Source: Parabacteroides faecis
GTDB taxonomy: Bacteria; Bacteroidota; Bacteroidia; Bacteroidales; Tannerellaceae
Length of the DNA stretch: 64,000 nt
Direction of reading: 5' to 3'
NCBI RefSeq assembly: GCF_014647375.1
Contig: NZ_BMPB01000018.1
Coordinates: 1-64,000, forward strand
The notes under the pieces are model-generated. The model ran no database searches. It was not told where the DNA came from and saw only the letters and a list, made by a program, of their open reading frames with translations. The number at the start of each line of letters is the position of its first letter. Position 1 is the first letter of the stretch. The translations under genes and the position numbers were made by a program. Below are positions 25,634 to 35,794 of this stretch, piece after piece.

Positions 25634-28600
25634 ATGAAGAAACAATTTATAATAATACAGCTGATAATGTTGTGTGTGGGCATGTCGTTGCATGCTCAGT
25701 CAGGTGGTAAGACGCTGACTCTTTCGGGTATTGTACTGGATACCTCCTTGGATGATGAACCGATGATCGGGGTAAACGTATACCTGCGTGACGAACCGGG
25801 TGTCGGTACTTCTACCGATACAGACGGACGTTTTAATATAAAGGCAAAAAAAGGCGATGTGATTGTGTTTAAATATCTGGGTTACGACAATTACGAACAT
25901 ATTGTCATGAAAAGTGAAGGGAATCTGGTCGTGAAGATGCAGACCTCTTCCGTGCAACTGGAGGAAGCTGTAGTTGTCGGTATGGGTAAACAACGAAAAA
26001 TCAGTGTTTCGGGTGCTATCACGGCTGTGGATGTGAACCAGCTCCAGACGCCTGCCACATCCCTCAACAATATGCTGGGAGGCCGTGTTGCCGGTGTGAT
26101 TTCCATGCAAAGTAGTGGCGAGCCAGGGAAGAATATCTCCGAGTTTTGGGTACGCGGTATCGGTACATTTGGTGCCAACAGCAGTGCCTTGGTACTGATT
26201 GACGGACTGGAAGGCCGTTTGAGCGATATCGATCCGGCGGATGTGGAGAGTTTCTCCATCCTGAAGGATGCTTCTGCTACAGCAGTATATGGTGTGCGTG
26301 GAGCTAATGGGGTTGTGCTGGTGACTACCAAGCGCGGAAAGAGCGACCGTTTACGTGTTACGGCACGTGTCAACTTTACCGTTTCTCAATTGAAGCATCT
26401 GCCCGAATACCTGGGAGCTTATGATTATGCGAAGCTGGCTAACGAAGCACGCGTGGTTTCGGGAATGACTCCGTTGTACGATGAAACAGCCTTGAACCTG
26501 ATCCAGTACGGGTTGGATCCAGACCTCTATCCGGATGTAAACTGGCAGGACGAGATATTGAATAAGACATCCTTGCAGCAGACTTATTATGTCAGCGCGC
26601 AGGGGGGAGGTAATGTAGCCAAGTATTTTATCAGTTTGAATGCTTCGAATGAAGGATCGGCTTATAAGCAGGATCCGAGTTCAAAATACAAGAGTAATGT
26701 GGCTTATCAAACCTATGGTTATCGTTCGAATCTGGATATCAGTGTGACCAAAACAACCGATTTATATTTGGGTGTAGACGGCTTCATCTCTTCTACAGGC
26801 TATCCGGGAGGTGCGAATACTGATTATATCTGGTATGCACAATCTTCTCTTACCCCGTTGACAATCCCGACAATGTATTCCGGAGGTATTTTCCCGTCAT
26901 ATGACAAAAATATGTATTCTCCTTATATCGTGTTGAACCATACCGGGTTCGGAAAAAAGGAAGAGTATAAGAATATGGTGACCCTGGCATTGAACCAGGA
27001 TTTGTCGATGATTACTCCCGGCTTGAAAGTCTGTGTGCAAGGGGCATTGAATACGACTGCGAACAAGGAGGAATATCGCCGGTTATGGCCCGAAATGTAC
27101 AATGCGAGCGAACGTGATGTGAATGGTGATCTGGTGTTAGTCAAAACTATCGAAGCACAGCCTGTCGTGTATGGAGAAGAAAAATATTTCTACAGGAAAT
27201 TACATTTTGAGACTATGGTCAATTATGAACGGCTGGTAGCCAATGACCATCGTTTCACAGGATTGCTTTATTATTATATGAGTGATGAAACTGATACAGG
27301 ATATAAAATGGAAGAATCCCTGAAAGCCATCCCGCGCCGTTATCAGGGGATTTCTGCACGAATTACTTATGGGTTGAAGGATACCTATTTCCTGGATGGT
27401 AATTTCGGATATACTGGTTCCGAAAACTTCGAGCCGGGCAGGCAGTTCGGTTTCTTCCCTTCCGTCTCTGTCGGTTGGGCACCCTCACAGTACAAATTCG
27501 TAAAGAAAGCACTTCCTTGGCTGGACTTCCTCAAGATACGAGCCTCTTACGGTAGTGTGGGGAATGACCGTATTTCGGATAAACGCTTCCCGTATCTGAC
27601 ACAGATGAATCCATTGGCTGGTACCGGATGGGGAGCCAATATGATCGGTGTTTCAGAAAGTGTAATGGGAGCCGACAATCTGGAGTGGGAGCGTGCCACT
27701 AAGGCTGACCTGGGTATTGAGGGGAGACTTTTCAATGAAAAGGTTTCTTTCGTTGTCGATATCTTTCAGGATAAACGTAACGGTATTTTCCAACAACGCA
27801 CTAATATCCCCGATTATGTCGGTATTCCGGTCGGATTTCCTTATGGTAACGTTGGAAAGATGAAGAGCTATGGTTCCGATGGCAATATCTCCTTTACTCA
27901 ATCTGTAGGAAAAGATTTCTATTTTACGCTCCGTGGCAATTATACCTACTCCAATAATAAGGTGAAAGAATGGGAGGAAACGAATCTTCCTTACGATTAT
28001 TTGTTCCGAAAAGGATGGCCTCATAATGTAACGCGCGGTTTTATCTCTTTGGGATTGTTCAAAGATGAGGCCGATGTGAAGTATAGTCCTAAGCAGTTCG
28101 GTGAAGTGCGTCCTGGAGATATTAAATACAAAGATGTGGACGGTAATGGTGTGATCAATGACGATGATAAGGTGCCTCTTTCTTTTTCTAACTATCCGCG
28201 GTTTATGTACGGTTTCGGTGGCGAGTTCGGTTATAAGAATTGGAGTCTCAATGTACTCTTCAAAGGGACGGGACGTGTCGATATTTTCCGGACGGGAGTG
28301 GCTGATGGCAACGGCAGGTTGAACGATCAGGGATGGGTTCCTTTTAATGAAGGGAAAACGGGGAATGTTCTGAGCATCGTGAATGATCAGGCTAATCGTT
28401 GGACTCCCGCTTCTTATTCAGGCGATCCTTCTACCGAAAATCCCAATGCCATGTTTCCTCGCCTGAGTTACGGAAGAAATGAGAACAATACAAAGTTATC
28501 CACTTTTTGGATGGACAACGCCCGCTATCTGCGCCTGGAAGAGGTCAGCCTGACCTATCGTTTGAAATCGGGACGGTTTCTCAAGTCGTTGGGGGTAAGT

Positions 28601-28747
28601 TCAATGGATTTTCAGTTAATCGGATATAACCTGTTCGTATGGGATAAACAAAAGGTAAATATATTCGATCCTGAACAGACCGAAAGAAACGGACAATCGT
28701 ATCCTATTCCGGCACGGTATGCCGCTCAAATCTATGTAAACTTTTAA
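25634..28747 (+). CDS. SusC/RagA-family TonB-linked outer-membrane transporter
   Basis: From ATG 25634 the product is 1037 residues with a signal peptide ending LHAQ. A carboxypeptidase-regulatory-like domain (LSGIVLDTSLDDEPMIGVNV) is followed by the plug with VVVGMGKQRKISVSGAI and the SusC hallmark LKDASATAVYGVRGANGVV. The 22-strand barrel ends IPARYAAQIYVNF with terminal Phe. It imports a ligand across the outer membrane using TonB energy, with the next gene as lid. The frame extends upstream to 25577 inside the previous gene, but the signal peptide fixes the start. The substrate cannot be deduced since no enzyme gene is in the operon. Confidence 0.96.
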   Translation: MKKQFIIIQLIMLCVGMSLHAQSGGKTLTLSGIVLDTSLDDEPMIGVNVYLRDEPGVGTSTDTDGRFNIKAKKGDVIVFKYLGYDNYEHIVMKSEGNLVVKMQTSSVQLEEAVVVGMGKQRKISVSGAITAVDVNQLQTPATSLNNMLGGRVAGVISMQSSGEPGKNISEFWVRGIGTFGANSSALVLIDGLEGRLSDIDPADVESFSILKDASATAVYGVRGANGVVLVTTKRGKSDRLRVTARVNFTVSQLKHLPEYLGAYDYAKLANEARVVSGMTPLYDETALNLIQYGLDPDLYPDVNWQDEILNKTSLQQTYYVSAQGGGNVAKYFISLNASNEGSAYKQDPSSKYKSNVAYQTYGYRSNLDISVTKTTDLYLGVDGFISSTGYPGGANTDYIWYAQSSLTPLTIPTMYSGGIFPSYDKNMYSPYIVLNHTGFGKKEEYKNMVTLALNQDLSMITPGLKVCVQGALNTTANKEEYRRLWPEMYNASERDVNGDLVLVKTIEAQPVVYGEEKYFYRKLHFETMVNYERLVANDHRFTGLLYYYMSDETDTGYKMEESLKAIPRRYQGISARITYGLKDTYFLDGNFGYTGSENFEPGRQFGFFPSVSVGWAPSQYKFVKKALPWLDFLKIRASYGSVGNDRISDKRFPYLTQMNPLAGTGWGANMIGVSESVMGADNLEWERATKADLGIEGRLFNEKVSFVVDIFQDKRNGIFQQRTNIPDYVGIPVGFPYGNVGKMKSYGSDGNISFTQSVGKDFYFTLRGNYTYSNNKVKEWEETNLPYDYLFRKGWPHNVTRGFISLGLFKDEADVKYSPKQFGEVRPGDIKYKDVDGNGVINDDDKVPLSFSNYPRFMYGFGGEFGYKNWSLNVLFKGTGRVDIFRTGVADGNGRLNDQGWVPFNEGKTGNVLSIVNDQANRWTPASYSGDPSTENPNAMFPRLSYGRNENNTKLSTFWMDNARYLRLEEVSLTYRLKSGRFLKSLGVSSMDFQLIGYNLFVWDKQKVNIFDPEQTERNGQSYPIPARYAAQIYVNF

Positions 28748-28765
28748 AAAAGAGGAGATTCGAAT

Positions 28766-30736
28766 ATGAAATATATAAAGCATGTATTACTGACCATTAT
28801 AGTTGCCGTATGGGGATGTTTCAGTTCCTGTAATTATCTGAACGTCGACGATTATTTCCTGGATACGTTTAGCTATGATTCTATTTTCGCCAGTGAGGTC
28901 AATGTGGAACGTTACTTATGGACAATCCCTACCTATTTTGATGATGAGGGAGCAGTTTTCGGTAATTGTCGCACTCCCGGTGTCGGAGCTACCGATGAAT
29001 GTATACCGACCTGGGATACAGATGAGTTTCTGGGTACTAAATATGCCCGTGGACTGATTACCGCAGATAACCAGACTCGTTTTTTTGATACATGGATCAA
29101 TATGTACAGGGTGGTCCGTAAAGTCAATGTGATCCTGGCGAACATCGGGCAGGTTCCTGACTTGTCGACACAGAAGAAATCGGAAATGTTGGGGTATGCC
29201 TACTTCATGCGGGCATATGCCTATTATCAGATACTGGTGGATTACGGGCCGTTGCTGATTCTCGACGACGATGTGCTTGCGATGAATGAGGAAATGGGAT
29301 ATTACGACCGGGCACGGTCTACATTTGACGAATCGGTCGAATATGTATGTACTGAATTTGAAAGAGCAGCGAGGTATCTGCCGGATCGGGGTAGTTTGGC
29401 CGTTAACCAGTTCGGACGCCCTCACCGCGATGCCGCTTATGCCTTGGTGGCACGTTTGCGCCTGCTACATGCCAGCGAAGCATATAACGGAGGAGAAGCT
29501 GCACGACGTTATTTTTCGGGTTGGAAACGACAGACAGACGGGGTGGACTATGTTTCGCAAACTGAAGACAATAAACGATGGGCTGTTGCTGCCCATGCAG
29601 CCAAACGATTGATTGATAAAGGATATACACTTCATACAGTGCCACGCGACGAGTTGACACCCGAGTTACCGTCTAACGTTTCGAATGCTAATTTTCCGGA
29701 TGGCGCCGGGGATATCGATCCGTATAAATCCTATAAAGACATGTTTTCGGGTGAAGCTATCGGCTATAAAAATCCAGAATTTATCTGGGCGATGACTTCT
29801 GCGAGTGTCAGGAATTATGTCCGTCATAGCTTTCCGGTAGGAACGCTTAGCGGATGGGGTGGACTGGGTATCACTCAGAAGGTCGTGGATGCTTATTATA
29901 TGGCTGATGGCACAGAATATACGGCTGCCGGGGTCGATGAACAGGCGAAGATAGGAGCCGGTAAAGCATTCTCCGGTTATCAGTTATTGGCGGGTACATC
30001 GGAAATGTATAATAATAGAGAAATGCGTTTTTATGCAAGCATTGGTTTTCAGAACCGCCTATGGATATGTAATTCTACGACAGATAATGGAAAGAGAAAT
30101 TTTGTAGCTAATTTCGCTCTGGATGGAAATTGTGGTAAATTACAAGCATTACCGTCGCCTACCGATTTTCCGCTGACCGGCTATCTGTCAGTAAAATATA
30201 CCCATGATGATGATGCCTATACGGGAAATGGCGCAACCCAGACACAAAAGTATTTTCCGATTATTCGTTATGCAGAGATTCTGCTTTCTTATGCGGAAGC
30301 ACTTAATAACATCGAAGGATCTTATACGGTGACCGATACCCTTGGACAGTCAGGTAGCTATACACGTGATTACAATGAAATCGCCCGGTGTTTTAACCAG
30401 GTTCGTTATCGTGCCGGACTACCAGGCATTCCACAAGGTTTGTCGAAAGATGCAATCAATAAATTGATACAGCGGGAGCGGATGGTCGAATTCTTCCTGG
30501 AAAACCGTCGTTATTATGATGTACGGCGTTGGGGTATTTATGATAAAGTGGATGCGGAACCGATAATGGGTATGAACATCGAAGGTGCAGGCGACGCTTA
30601 TTTCCGTCGGGTTCAGCCTCGCCACGTGAATGTAAGGACACGTATCACTGCACCAAAACTGGTTCTACTTCCTATCTGGAAAAATGAGTTGAGGAAAATG
30701 CCTCTGTTGGACCAGAATCCGGGTTGGACAAGATAA
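28766..30736 (+). CDS. SusD/RagB-family surface lipoprotein
   Basis: MKYIKHVLLTIIVAVWG leads to a lipobox with Cys22, followed by NYLNVDDYF. The 656-residue protein has the SusD helical repeat core (YAYFMRAYAYYQILVDYGPL) and the C-terminal SusD region (IRYAEILLSYAEALNN and LIQRERMVEFFLENRRYYDV, RRWGIY). SusD closes the SusC barrel and captures ligand. It is 18 bp after SusC. The long insert of about 100 residues in the middle makes it larger than a typical 500-600 residue member. Confidence 0.95.
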   Translation: MKYIKHVLLTIIVAVWGCFSSCNYLNVDDYFLDTFSYDSIFASEVNVERYLWTIPTYFDDEGAVFGNCRTPGVGATDECIPTWDTDEFLGTKYARGLITADNQTRFFDTWINMYRVVRKVNVILANIGQVPDLSTQKKSEMLGYAYFMRAYAYYQILVDYGPLLILDDDVLAMNEEMGYYDRARSTFDESVEYVCTEFERAARYLPDRGSLAVNQFGRPHRDAAYALVARLRLLHASEAYNGGEAARRYFSGWKRQTDGVDYVSQTEDNKRWAVAAHAAKRLIDKGYTLHTVPRDELTPELPSNVSNANFPDGAGDIDPYKSYKDMFSGEAIGYKNPEFIWAMTSASVRNYVRHSFPVGTLSGWGGLGITQKVVDAYYMADGTEYTAAGVDEQAKIGAGKAFSGYQLLAGTSEMYNNREMRFYASIGFQNRLWICNSTTDNGKRNFVANFALDGNCGKLQALPSPTDFPLTGYLSVKYTHDDDAYTGNGATQTQKYFPIIRYAEILLSYAEALNNIEGSYTVTDTLGQSGSYTRDYNEIARCFNQVRYRAGLPGIPQGLSKDAINKLIQRERMVEFFLENRRYYDVRRWGIYDKVDAEPIMGMNIEGAGDAYFRRVQPRHVNVRTRITAPKLVLLPIWKNELRKMPLLDQNPGWTR

Positions 30737-30757
30737 TAACTTATAAAACGAAAAGGT

Positions 30758-31678
30758 ATGAAATTAATAAAGATAGCAGCTGCCTTCTTATGTCTCTTGC
30801 TGACATCCTGTGAAGGTTACGAAATTTTTGAGAAAGAATTATATGAGAAGATTGTATATGTGTTGGCTGAAAACGATGAATTTTATGAAGTGCATTCATT
30901 GGATAGCCTCGTTTCGACAGGGCGCGTCGTTGTTGCGGTTTCTGGCACGGAACCTGTGACAGAGCTGGTTACCGTTGAGTTCGAATATGATGCGGAAACG
31001 GTGGAGGAATACCGGAAAAAGGAAGGTGCGACCACACCGAATGTTTATATGGATCTGACAAACCCACATATCGAAATACCTTCGATGATCACGACAATCG
31101 ATCCGGCTGACAATCCTCCTCGGGGATTTCTAACGATCAATGTCAAACCGGAAGGGTTATCACCTGATTCCACCTATTATGTTCCGCTGAAGATCAAGAG
31201 TTCTTCGCTTGACAGTATAAGTGTTGAGAACGATCATGTCATGTATCGTATATACATCAAAAATCGTTTTGCGGATCAGGAGGAGGCAACGAGATATTCA
31301 GCAAGTGTAACATTCGATGAATCGATGCCGTATGTTCTCGATAAGACCGTGTTACCTCTTTCTAAAGATGAAATTCGCACGACGGTTGGTACTGAAACAT
31401 TCGAAGCGACTATTGCTTCTATCGCTACCCGCTGTATGGTCATTAAAATAAAGGCGGATAATTCATTGGTTTTATCTGCCTATGATCCGGATTATATGGA
31501 ATTGGAAATGTTTGATGATGAAGAATACAACAACCAATACCGTAGGGATGTAGCTGGAGAGAGTCGTTTTTATTACGCCTATCGTTACCGGGTACGTACG
31601 ACACCGGATGAGGAATGGGGTGAATGGAAGACTGTTCGTGAAAACATGTTGCGTTTTAAGAAAGAAGAATTAGAGTAA
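30758..31678 (+). CDS. BT_3044-like (DUF4361-type) lipoprotein
   Basis: The signal ends in LTSC with Cys18, so the product is a lipoprotein. The 306-residue protein shows a DUF1735-like N-terminal beta domain (about 50-170, with GRVVVAVSGTEPVTELVTVE and LSPDSTYYVPLKIKSSS) and a C-terminal domain like BT_3044 proteins (YYAYRYRVRTTPDEEWGEW near the end). It takes the SusE position after SusD and is likely a surface ligand-binding protein. A weak hairpin follows its stop, so the two genes after it may be partly uncoupled. Confidence 0.78.
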   Translation: MKLIKIAAAFLCLLLTSCEGYEIFEKELYEKIVYVLAENDEFYEVHSLDSLVSTGRVVVAVSGTEPVTELVTVEFEYDAETVEEYRKKEGATTPNVYMDLTNPHIEIPSMITTIDPADNPPRGFLTINVKPEGLSPDSTYYVPLKIKSSSLDSISVENDHVMYRIYIKNRFADQEEATRYSASVTFDESMPYVLDKTVLPLSKDEIRTTVGTETFEATIASIATRCMVIKIKADNSLVLSAYDPDYMELEMFDDEEYNNQYRRDVAGESRFYYAYRYRVRTTPDEEWGEWKTVRENMLRFKKEELE

Positions 31679-31683
31679 ATGCT

Positions 31684-31721
31684 TTACCCAGGCAGCTGGT
31701 AACTGTCTGGGTAATTCTTTT
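31684..31721 (+). terminator. Hairpin with short T tract between the lipoprotein and DUF6057 genes
   Basis: TTACCCAGGCAG/CTGTCTGGGTAA arms are followed by TTCTTTT, ten bases before the next start. It is a possible partial terminator. Confidence 0.6.
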
Positions 31722-31731
31722 ATACGAAGTA

Positions 31732-33498
31732 ATGAAGAAATTAGATATACATGTACCATTCGGGTTGATCTTAATCATTACGGAAGGATGTTTTATTGTC
31801 GGTTTGTTACAATATCGATATGTTTTTCATCTGTTCTTCCTTGAACAATATCAATTATTTTTAGAAGGAAAAGAATATGCTGCAGAATTATTGTCCAGAC
31901 CGGGAGGATTTATAGAATATATAAGTGAATATTGTGTTCAGTTCTTTCACATTGATTTTGTCGGATGTGTCAGTATTGCGGTTATTCTGTTGTTGATAGG
32001 ATGGCTTCTTCATTGTTTACTGAAGGAGAAAAGGGAGCAGGATATTTATTTCTTATTTGAAGGCATTATCGTGTTCTTTTTGTTGTTGAATATTTTGGAT
32101 ATTGCTTTCTTTTTGCGGGGGATGGTAGGTTATTTGTTTTGTATAGCTTGTCTTTATGTTTATAGACAGATACAAAACCGTTTATTTTCTGTTCGACTCC
32201 TATGGGGAATAGGGTTGGGATGCGCTTTATTCTGGATTGCGGCGCCTTTTCAAACATTGTTTTTGATTACGGCTGGTTGTCTGGAATTGAAGGAACATGG
32301 TTTTAATAAAGGGAGGAGTTTAATATGGCCTATATGTACCGGAGTAATAGTCTGTTCCGTTTATTATTGGGGAGGGAATGGAGTATGCCGGATCTATATG
32401 CTTCCGGATGGGATTTGTTCTTTCCAGATTATTCTCGGTTGGACAAAATATGTATCATGGGTACTATTGCCGGTTGCCGTACTTTTAATGCCGTTGTTTA
32501 ATAAGTTGGTAGGGAAGATTGGAAATATTTATCATATAAGGATCATACAAATGTCTATGTTAATGGTGATTTTTATATTTGTTCTGCCGAAGTATGACGA
32601 TGGAGGATCTCTCCCGTATAAACGACTGAATCATTATGCTGTTAACGAAAAATGGGATGAAATACTCGATTACTGCAAAAAATATCCCCCGGAAGATTTT
32701 AGGTGTTTGAATTATCAGAATCTGGCTCTTGCAAAAAAAGGTATATTGACTGATTCTTTGTTTGCATACAACCAAAAAGGTGGAAAAGGTTTGTTTGCTC
32801 CCTGGGATAGAACTGTGTATACAGCTTTTGTTTTACAGAAAGTTTGTTATTACTACGGTAATATAGCTTTTGCTCAGAAATATGCTTTTGAAGGAAATGT
32901 GTGTTCTACATCAAGGGGATTTCCGGAAACAATGAAAATGCTTGTACGTACAAATCTTCTTCAAAAAGAATATCGTGTGGCAGCGAAATATATCTATTAC
33001 TTACAGCAGACGAGTTTTTATAAAGATTGGGCTGACCGTCAGTGTCGTTATTTGTCGGTCCCGGACGCTGTAGAAGAGGATCCTCAATATGCAGGAAAAC
33101 GGCAATTTTTGTGGCAAAAGAATCATTTTGTTCTCTCGAATGAGTTTCGGATGCTGGCAAGCAGAAATAAAGATGACCGGCAATTAAGGAATTTTGTATT
33201 ATGCTTTTATTTATTGGAGAAAGATCTGGCAGGATTCCTCGAATGGTTTAACTATTATTATGCAAGTTCGGAATATGAAGATATACCCGATGTATATTAT
33301 GAAGCCCTGATGGTATGTTCTATTGATATACCTGAAGTGTTGGATCGTTACCGGATACCGGATTCTGTCAAGAACGATTTTGAGATGTACAATTTGATCT
33401 ATCGGAGTGCGAAAGACCTGAAGGAACGGAAATACAGGCTTTCTTTGTACCATGCCGATAGTTATTGGTTTTACTTCCATTATGTAAATAAACAATGA
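31732..33498 (+). CDS. Polytopic membrane protein, DUF6057-like
   Basis: The 588-residue protein begins with about nine hydrophobic segments up to residue 290 (for example VSIAVILLLIGWLLHCLL and LFWIAAPFQTLFLITAGCL). A C-terminal 290-residue soluble part of short helical pairs follows (ILDYCKKYPPEDFRCLNY, CYYYGNIAFAQKYAFEG), resembling TPR-like repeats. I believe it belongs to DUF6057, whose function is not known. The stop overlaps the next start by ATGA, so it is coupled to the CxxCH propeller lipoprotein; the two probably act together in the envelope. Base composition is more A+T-rich than in the SusCD genes. Confidence 0.7.
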   Translation: MKKLDIHVPFGLILIITEGCFIVGLLQYRYVFHLFFLEQYQLFLEGKEYAAELLSRPGGFIEYISEYCVQFFHIDFVGCVSIAVILLLIGWLLHCLLKEKREQDIYFLFEGIIVFFLLLNILDIAFFLRGMVGYLFCIACLYVYRQIQNRLFSVRLLWGIGLGCALFWIAAPFQTLFLITAGCLELKEHGFNKGRSLIWPICTGVIVCSVYYWGGNGVCRIYMLPDGICSFQIILGWTKYVSWVLLPVAVLLMPLFNKLVGKIGNIYHIRIIQMSMLMVIFIFVLPKYDDGGSLPYKRLNHYAVNEKWDEILDYCKKYPPEDFRCLNYQNLALAKKGILTDSLFAYNQKGGKGLFAPWDRTVYTAFVLQKVCYYYGNIAFAQKYAFEGNVCSTSRGFPETMKMLVRTNLLQKEYRVAAKYIYYLQQTSFYKDWADRQCRYLSVPDAVEEDPQYAGKRQFLWQKNHFVLSNEFRMLASRNKDDRQLRNFVLCFYLLEKDLAGFLEWFNYYYASSEYEDIPDVYYEALMVCSIDIPEVLDRYRIPDSVKNDFEMYNLIYRSAKDLKERKYRLSLYHADSYWFYFHYVNKQ

Positions 33499-34925
33499 AT
33501 AAATTAAGCCTGTTACTATCCGTTATTTTGTTAATGGTTGTATATGCATGCGATTATGCACCGGCCTGTATGCCTGTATATCTTTCAAACTCATTTATTT
33601 ATCCGGATTATTCCGGGGTAACTATTCCTCGGAATATTGCTTCGCTTTCATTCCGGGTCGGTACGGAGAAAAAGGAGGTGAAGACGATATTTCATACAAA
33701 AGATTATTCAGTTACCGTAAAGGGTAAAGAGGTGGTTGTTCCTACCCGTAAATGGAAAAAACTTTTGCGTTCCGAAGAAAAGGTACAGGTCGATATTTTA
33801 GTTAAAGAAAGAGCGAAATGGGAGCCTTTTTATTCTTTTTTGCTCCATATATCTGCTGATGAAATTGATCCGTATATAACTTATCGGTTGATAGCGCCCG
33901 GCTATGAAGTGTGGAATTGCATGGGTATTTATCAACGTAGCCTGTCTTCCTTTGAAGAATCACCAGTTTACGAAAACAACACGATGAGTCATTTTTGTGT
34001 GAATTGCCATACGGCTAATAAGGGAAATCCGGAAGAGTTTATTTTCCATCAACGTCCGAAACCCAGTGGTACGATATTGGTCAAAGGGGGAACTGTACAA
34101 AAATTAAATACTTGTTACAGTGAGAAAATACCGGCTTTAGTGTATCCGTCCTGGCACCCATCGGGTAATTATATTGCTTTTTCGGTTAATAAAACTGTGC
34201 AAAGTATTCATTCGGCAGATGCGAATCGTATTGAAGTTTGGGATGCATATTCTGATATTGTGATAGTGGATATTAGAAACAATACATTGATTACTACTCC
34301 TTCTTTGATGTCTGAAGAATCTTTTGAAACATTTCCGTCTTTTTCTCCGGATGGGAAGACTCTTTATTTTTGTTCGGCTCGTTCGATGCAATTGCCGGAT
34401 TCTCTTTTAAGGCTTAAATACGATCTTTGTTCGATTGAAGTCGATATGGATAATTTGATATTTGGGCAACGAGTAGATACTGTTATAAAAGCATCAGAGG
34501 ATGATTATAGTATTTCTTTTCCCCGATTGTCTCCGGATGGTCGTTTTTTACTCTATACCTGGCATAAGTATGGAAACTTTTCCATTTGGCACAGAGAGGC
34601 CGATTTAAAAATGTATGATTTGGAAAAAAAACATCCTGTCGATATTGAAATTGTGAACTCCTCGGAAGCCGAAAGTTATCACTCCTGGTCTTCTAACGGC
34701 AGATGGATTATTTTTAGTAGCCGTAGAGGAGATGGATTATATACCCGTCCTTATATTGCTCATATCGATACGAATGGTATTGCCGGAAAGCCTTTTTTAT
34801 TACCTCAGAAAAGCAGTTCTTATTATCTTTTCCAGGATCGGTCATATAATATTCCGGAGTTCATGACGGGAAAAATTAAAAACTGTAGAACAAGGATTGA
34901 AAAGGTTGTGGAAGGTAGAGATTAA
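33495..34925 (+). CDS. TolB/PD40-type beta-propeller lipoprotein with CxxCH haem motif
   Basis: A lipobox VYAC (Cys19) is followed by a beta-rich N-terminal domain of about 130 residues. CVNCH (Cys168, Cys171, His172) fits a c-type haem attachment site. From about 210 four PD40/WD40-like blades appear: YPSWHPSGNYIAFSV, FPSFSPDGKTLYFCSA, FPRLSPDGRFLLYTWH and YHSWSSNGRWIIFSSR. The protein would sit in the outer envelope. One haem would make it an electron-transfer or sensing protein, but the distal ligand cannot be named. It overlaps the DUF6057-like gene by 4 bp. That the motif truly binds haem is inference. Confidence 0.75.
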   Translation: MNKLSLLLSVILLMVVYACDYAPACMPVYLSNSFIYPDYSGVTIPRNIASLSFRVGTEKKEVKTIFHTKDYSVTVKGKEVVVPTRKWKKLLRSEEKVQVDILVKERAKWEPFYSFLLHISADEIDPYITYRLIAPGYEVWNCMGIYQRSLSSFEESPVYENNTMSHFCVNCHTANKGNPEEFIFHQRPKPSGTILVKGGTVQKLNTCYSEKIPALVYPSWHPSGNYIAFSVNKTVQSIHSADANRIEVWDAYSDIVIVDIRNNTLITTPSLMSEESFETFPSFSPDGKTLYFCSARSMQLPDSLLRLKYDLCSIEVDMDNLIFGQRVDTVIKASEDDYSISFPRLSPDGRFLLYTWHKYGNFSIWHREADLKMYDLEKKHPVDIEIVNSSEAESYHSWSSNGRWIIFSSRRGDGLYTRPYIAHIDTNGIAGKPFLLPQKSSSYYLFQDRSYNIPEFMTGKIKNCRTRIEKVVEGRD

Positions 34926-34941
34926 AATAACCGTAGAAGAT

Positions 34942-34986
34942 AAAAACCGACAGATTATCGTTTATAAAGCGATTTCTGTCGGTTTC
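34942..34986. terminator. Bidirectional terminator between the PD40 gene and trpA
   Basis: AACCGACAGA and TCTGTCGGTT arms extend with ATCG/CGAT, flanked by AAAAA on one side and TTT on the other, and serve the convergent operons. Confidence 0.82.
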
Positions 34987-35005
34987 ATGTTTGGTGACTG
35001 TCTTA

Positions 35006-35779
35006 TCATTTCTTTAATGCTTCCAGCAATTTATCTACCGCGTCGGGAATAGTCTTTTCACTTTTCAGCAATTGAATAAACTTACTGCCGATGATGGCAC
35101 CGGAAGAGTTGGAGGATGCTGCATCGAAAGTTGCTTTGTTGGAGATGCCGAAACCAACTAAACGGGGGTTCTGCAGGTTCATTGCGTTGATACGGCGGAA
35201 GTATGCTTGCTTCTGATCGTCGAAACTCTGTTGTGCTCCGGTAGTGGCGGCACTCGATACCATATAAATAAAGCCGGAAGTATGTTCGTCGATCAGGCAG
35301 ATACGGTCTTCGGAAGTTTCCGGAGTGATCAGCATGATCAGTTTCAGGTCGTAGTGATCGGCTGTTTCTTTGTAGTCGGACATATAATCGGCGAATGGGA
35401 GGTCGGGGATGATCACACCGTCTATACCAACTTCCACACACTTCTTACAGAACGCCTCGAAGCCGAATTGCATAATAGGATTGAGGTATCCCATCAATAC
35501 CAGTGGCATTTGAACTTCTTTCCGTATATCCTTCAACTGGTCGAACAGGCGGTGGAGTGACATGCCGTTGCACAAAGCCTGGGTTGCAGCTTCCTGGATC
35601 ACAGGACCATCAGCCATCGGGTCGGAGAAGGGGATACCCACTTCAACCATATTAATGCCTTTTGCTTCCAACTCTTTCAGAATGGTTACCGTATCGTTCA
35701 ACTGCGGATAACCGGCTGTAAAATAAACGGACAGGATGCCGTTCTTTTTTGTTTCGAATAAGTTTGTAATACGATTCAT
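35006..35779 (-). CDS. trpA: Tryptophan synthase alpha subunit
   Basis: The 257-residue TIM barrel has [20 protein letters not shown] at the start, the catalytic Glu in [19 protein letters not shown], and Asp in [12 protein letters not shown], plus the C-terminal [11 protein letters not shown] and [12 protein letters not shown] phosphate loops. It splits indole-3-glycerol phosphate to indole, which passes to TrpB. It is the last gene of the trp operon and is followed by a terminator. It lies 15 bp after trpF. Confidence 0.97.
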   Translation of the reverse strand: MNRITNLFETKKNGILSVYFTAGYPQLNDTVTILKELEAKGINMVEVGIPFSDPMADGPVIQEAATQALCNGMSLHRLFDQLKDIRKEVQMPLVLMGYLNPIMQFGFEAFCKKCVEVGIDGVIIPDLPFADYMSDYKETADHYDLKLIMLITPETSEDRICLIDEHTSGFIYMVSSAATTGAQQSFDDQKQAYFRRINAMNLQNPRLVGFGISNKATFDAASSNSSGAIIGSKFIQLLKSEKTIPDAVDKLLEALKK

Positions 35780-35794
35780 ATCCTTATCTTTTTA

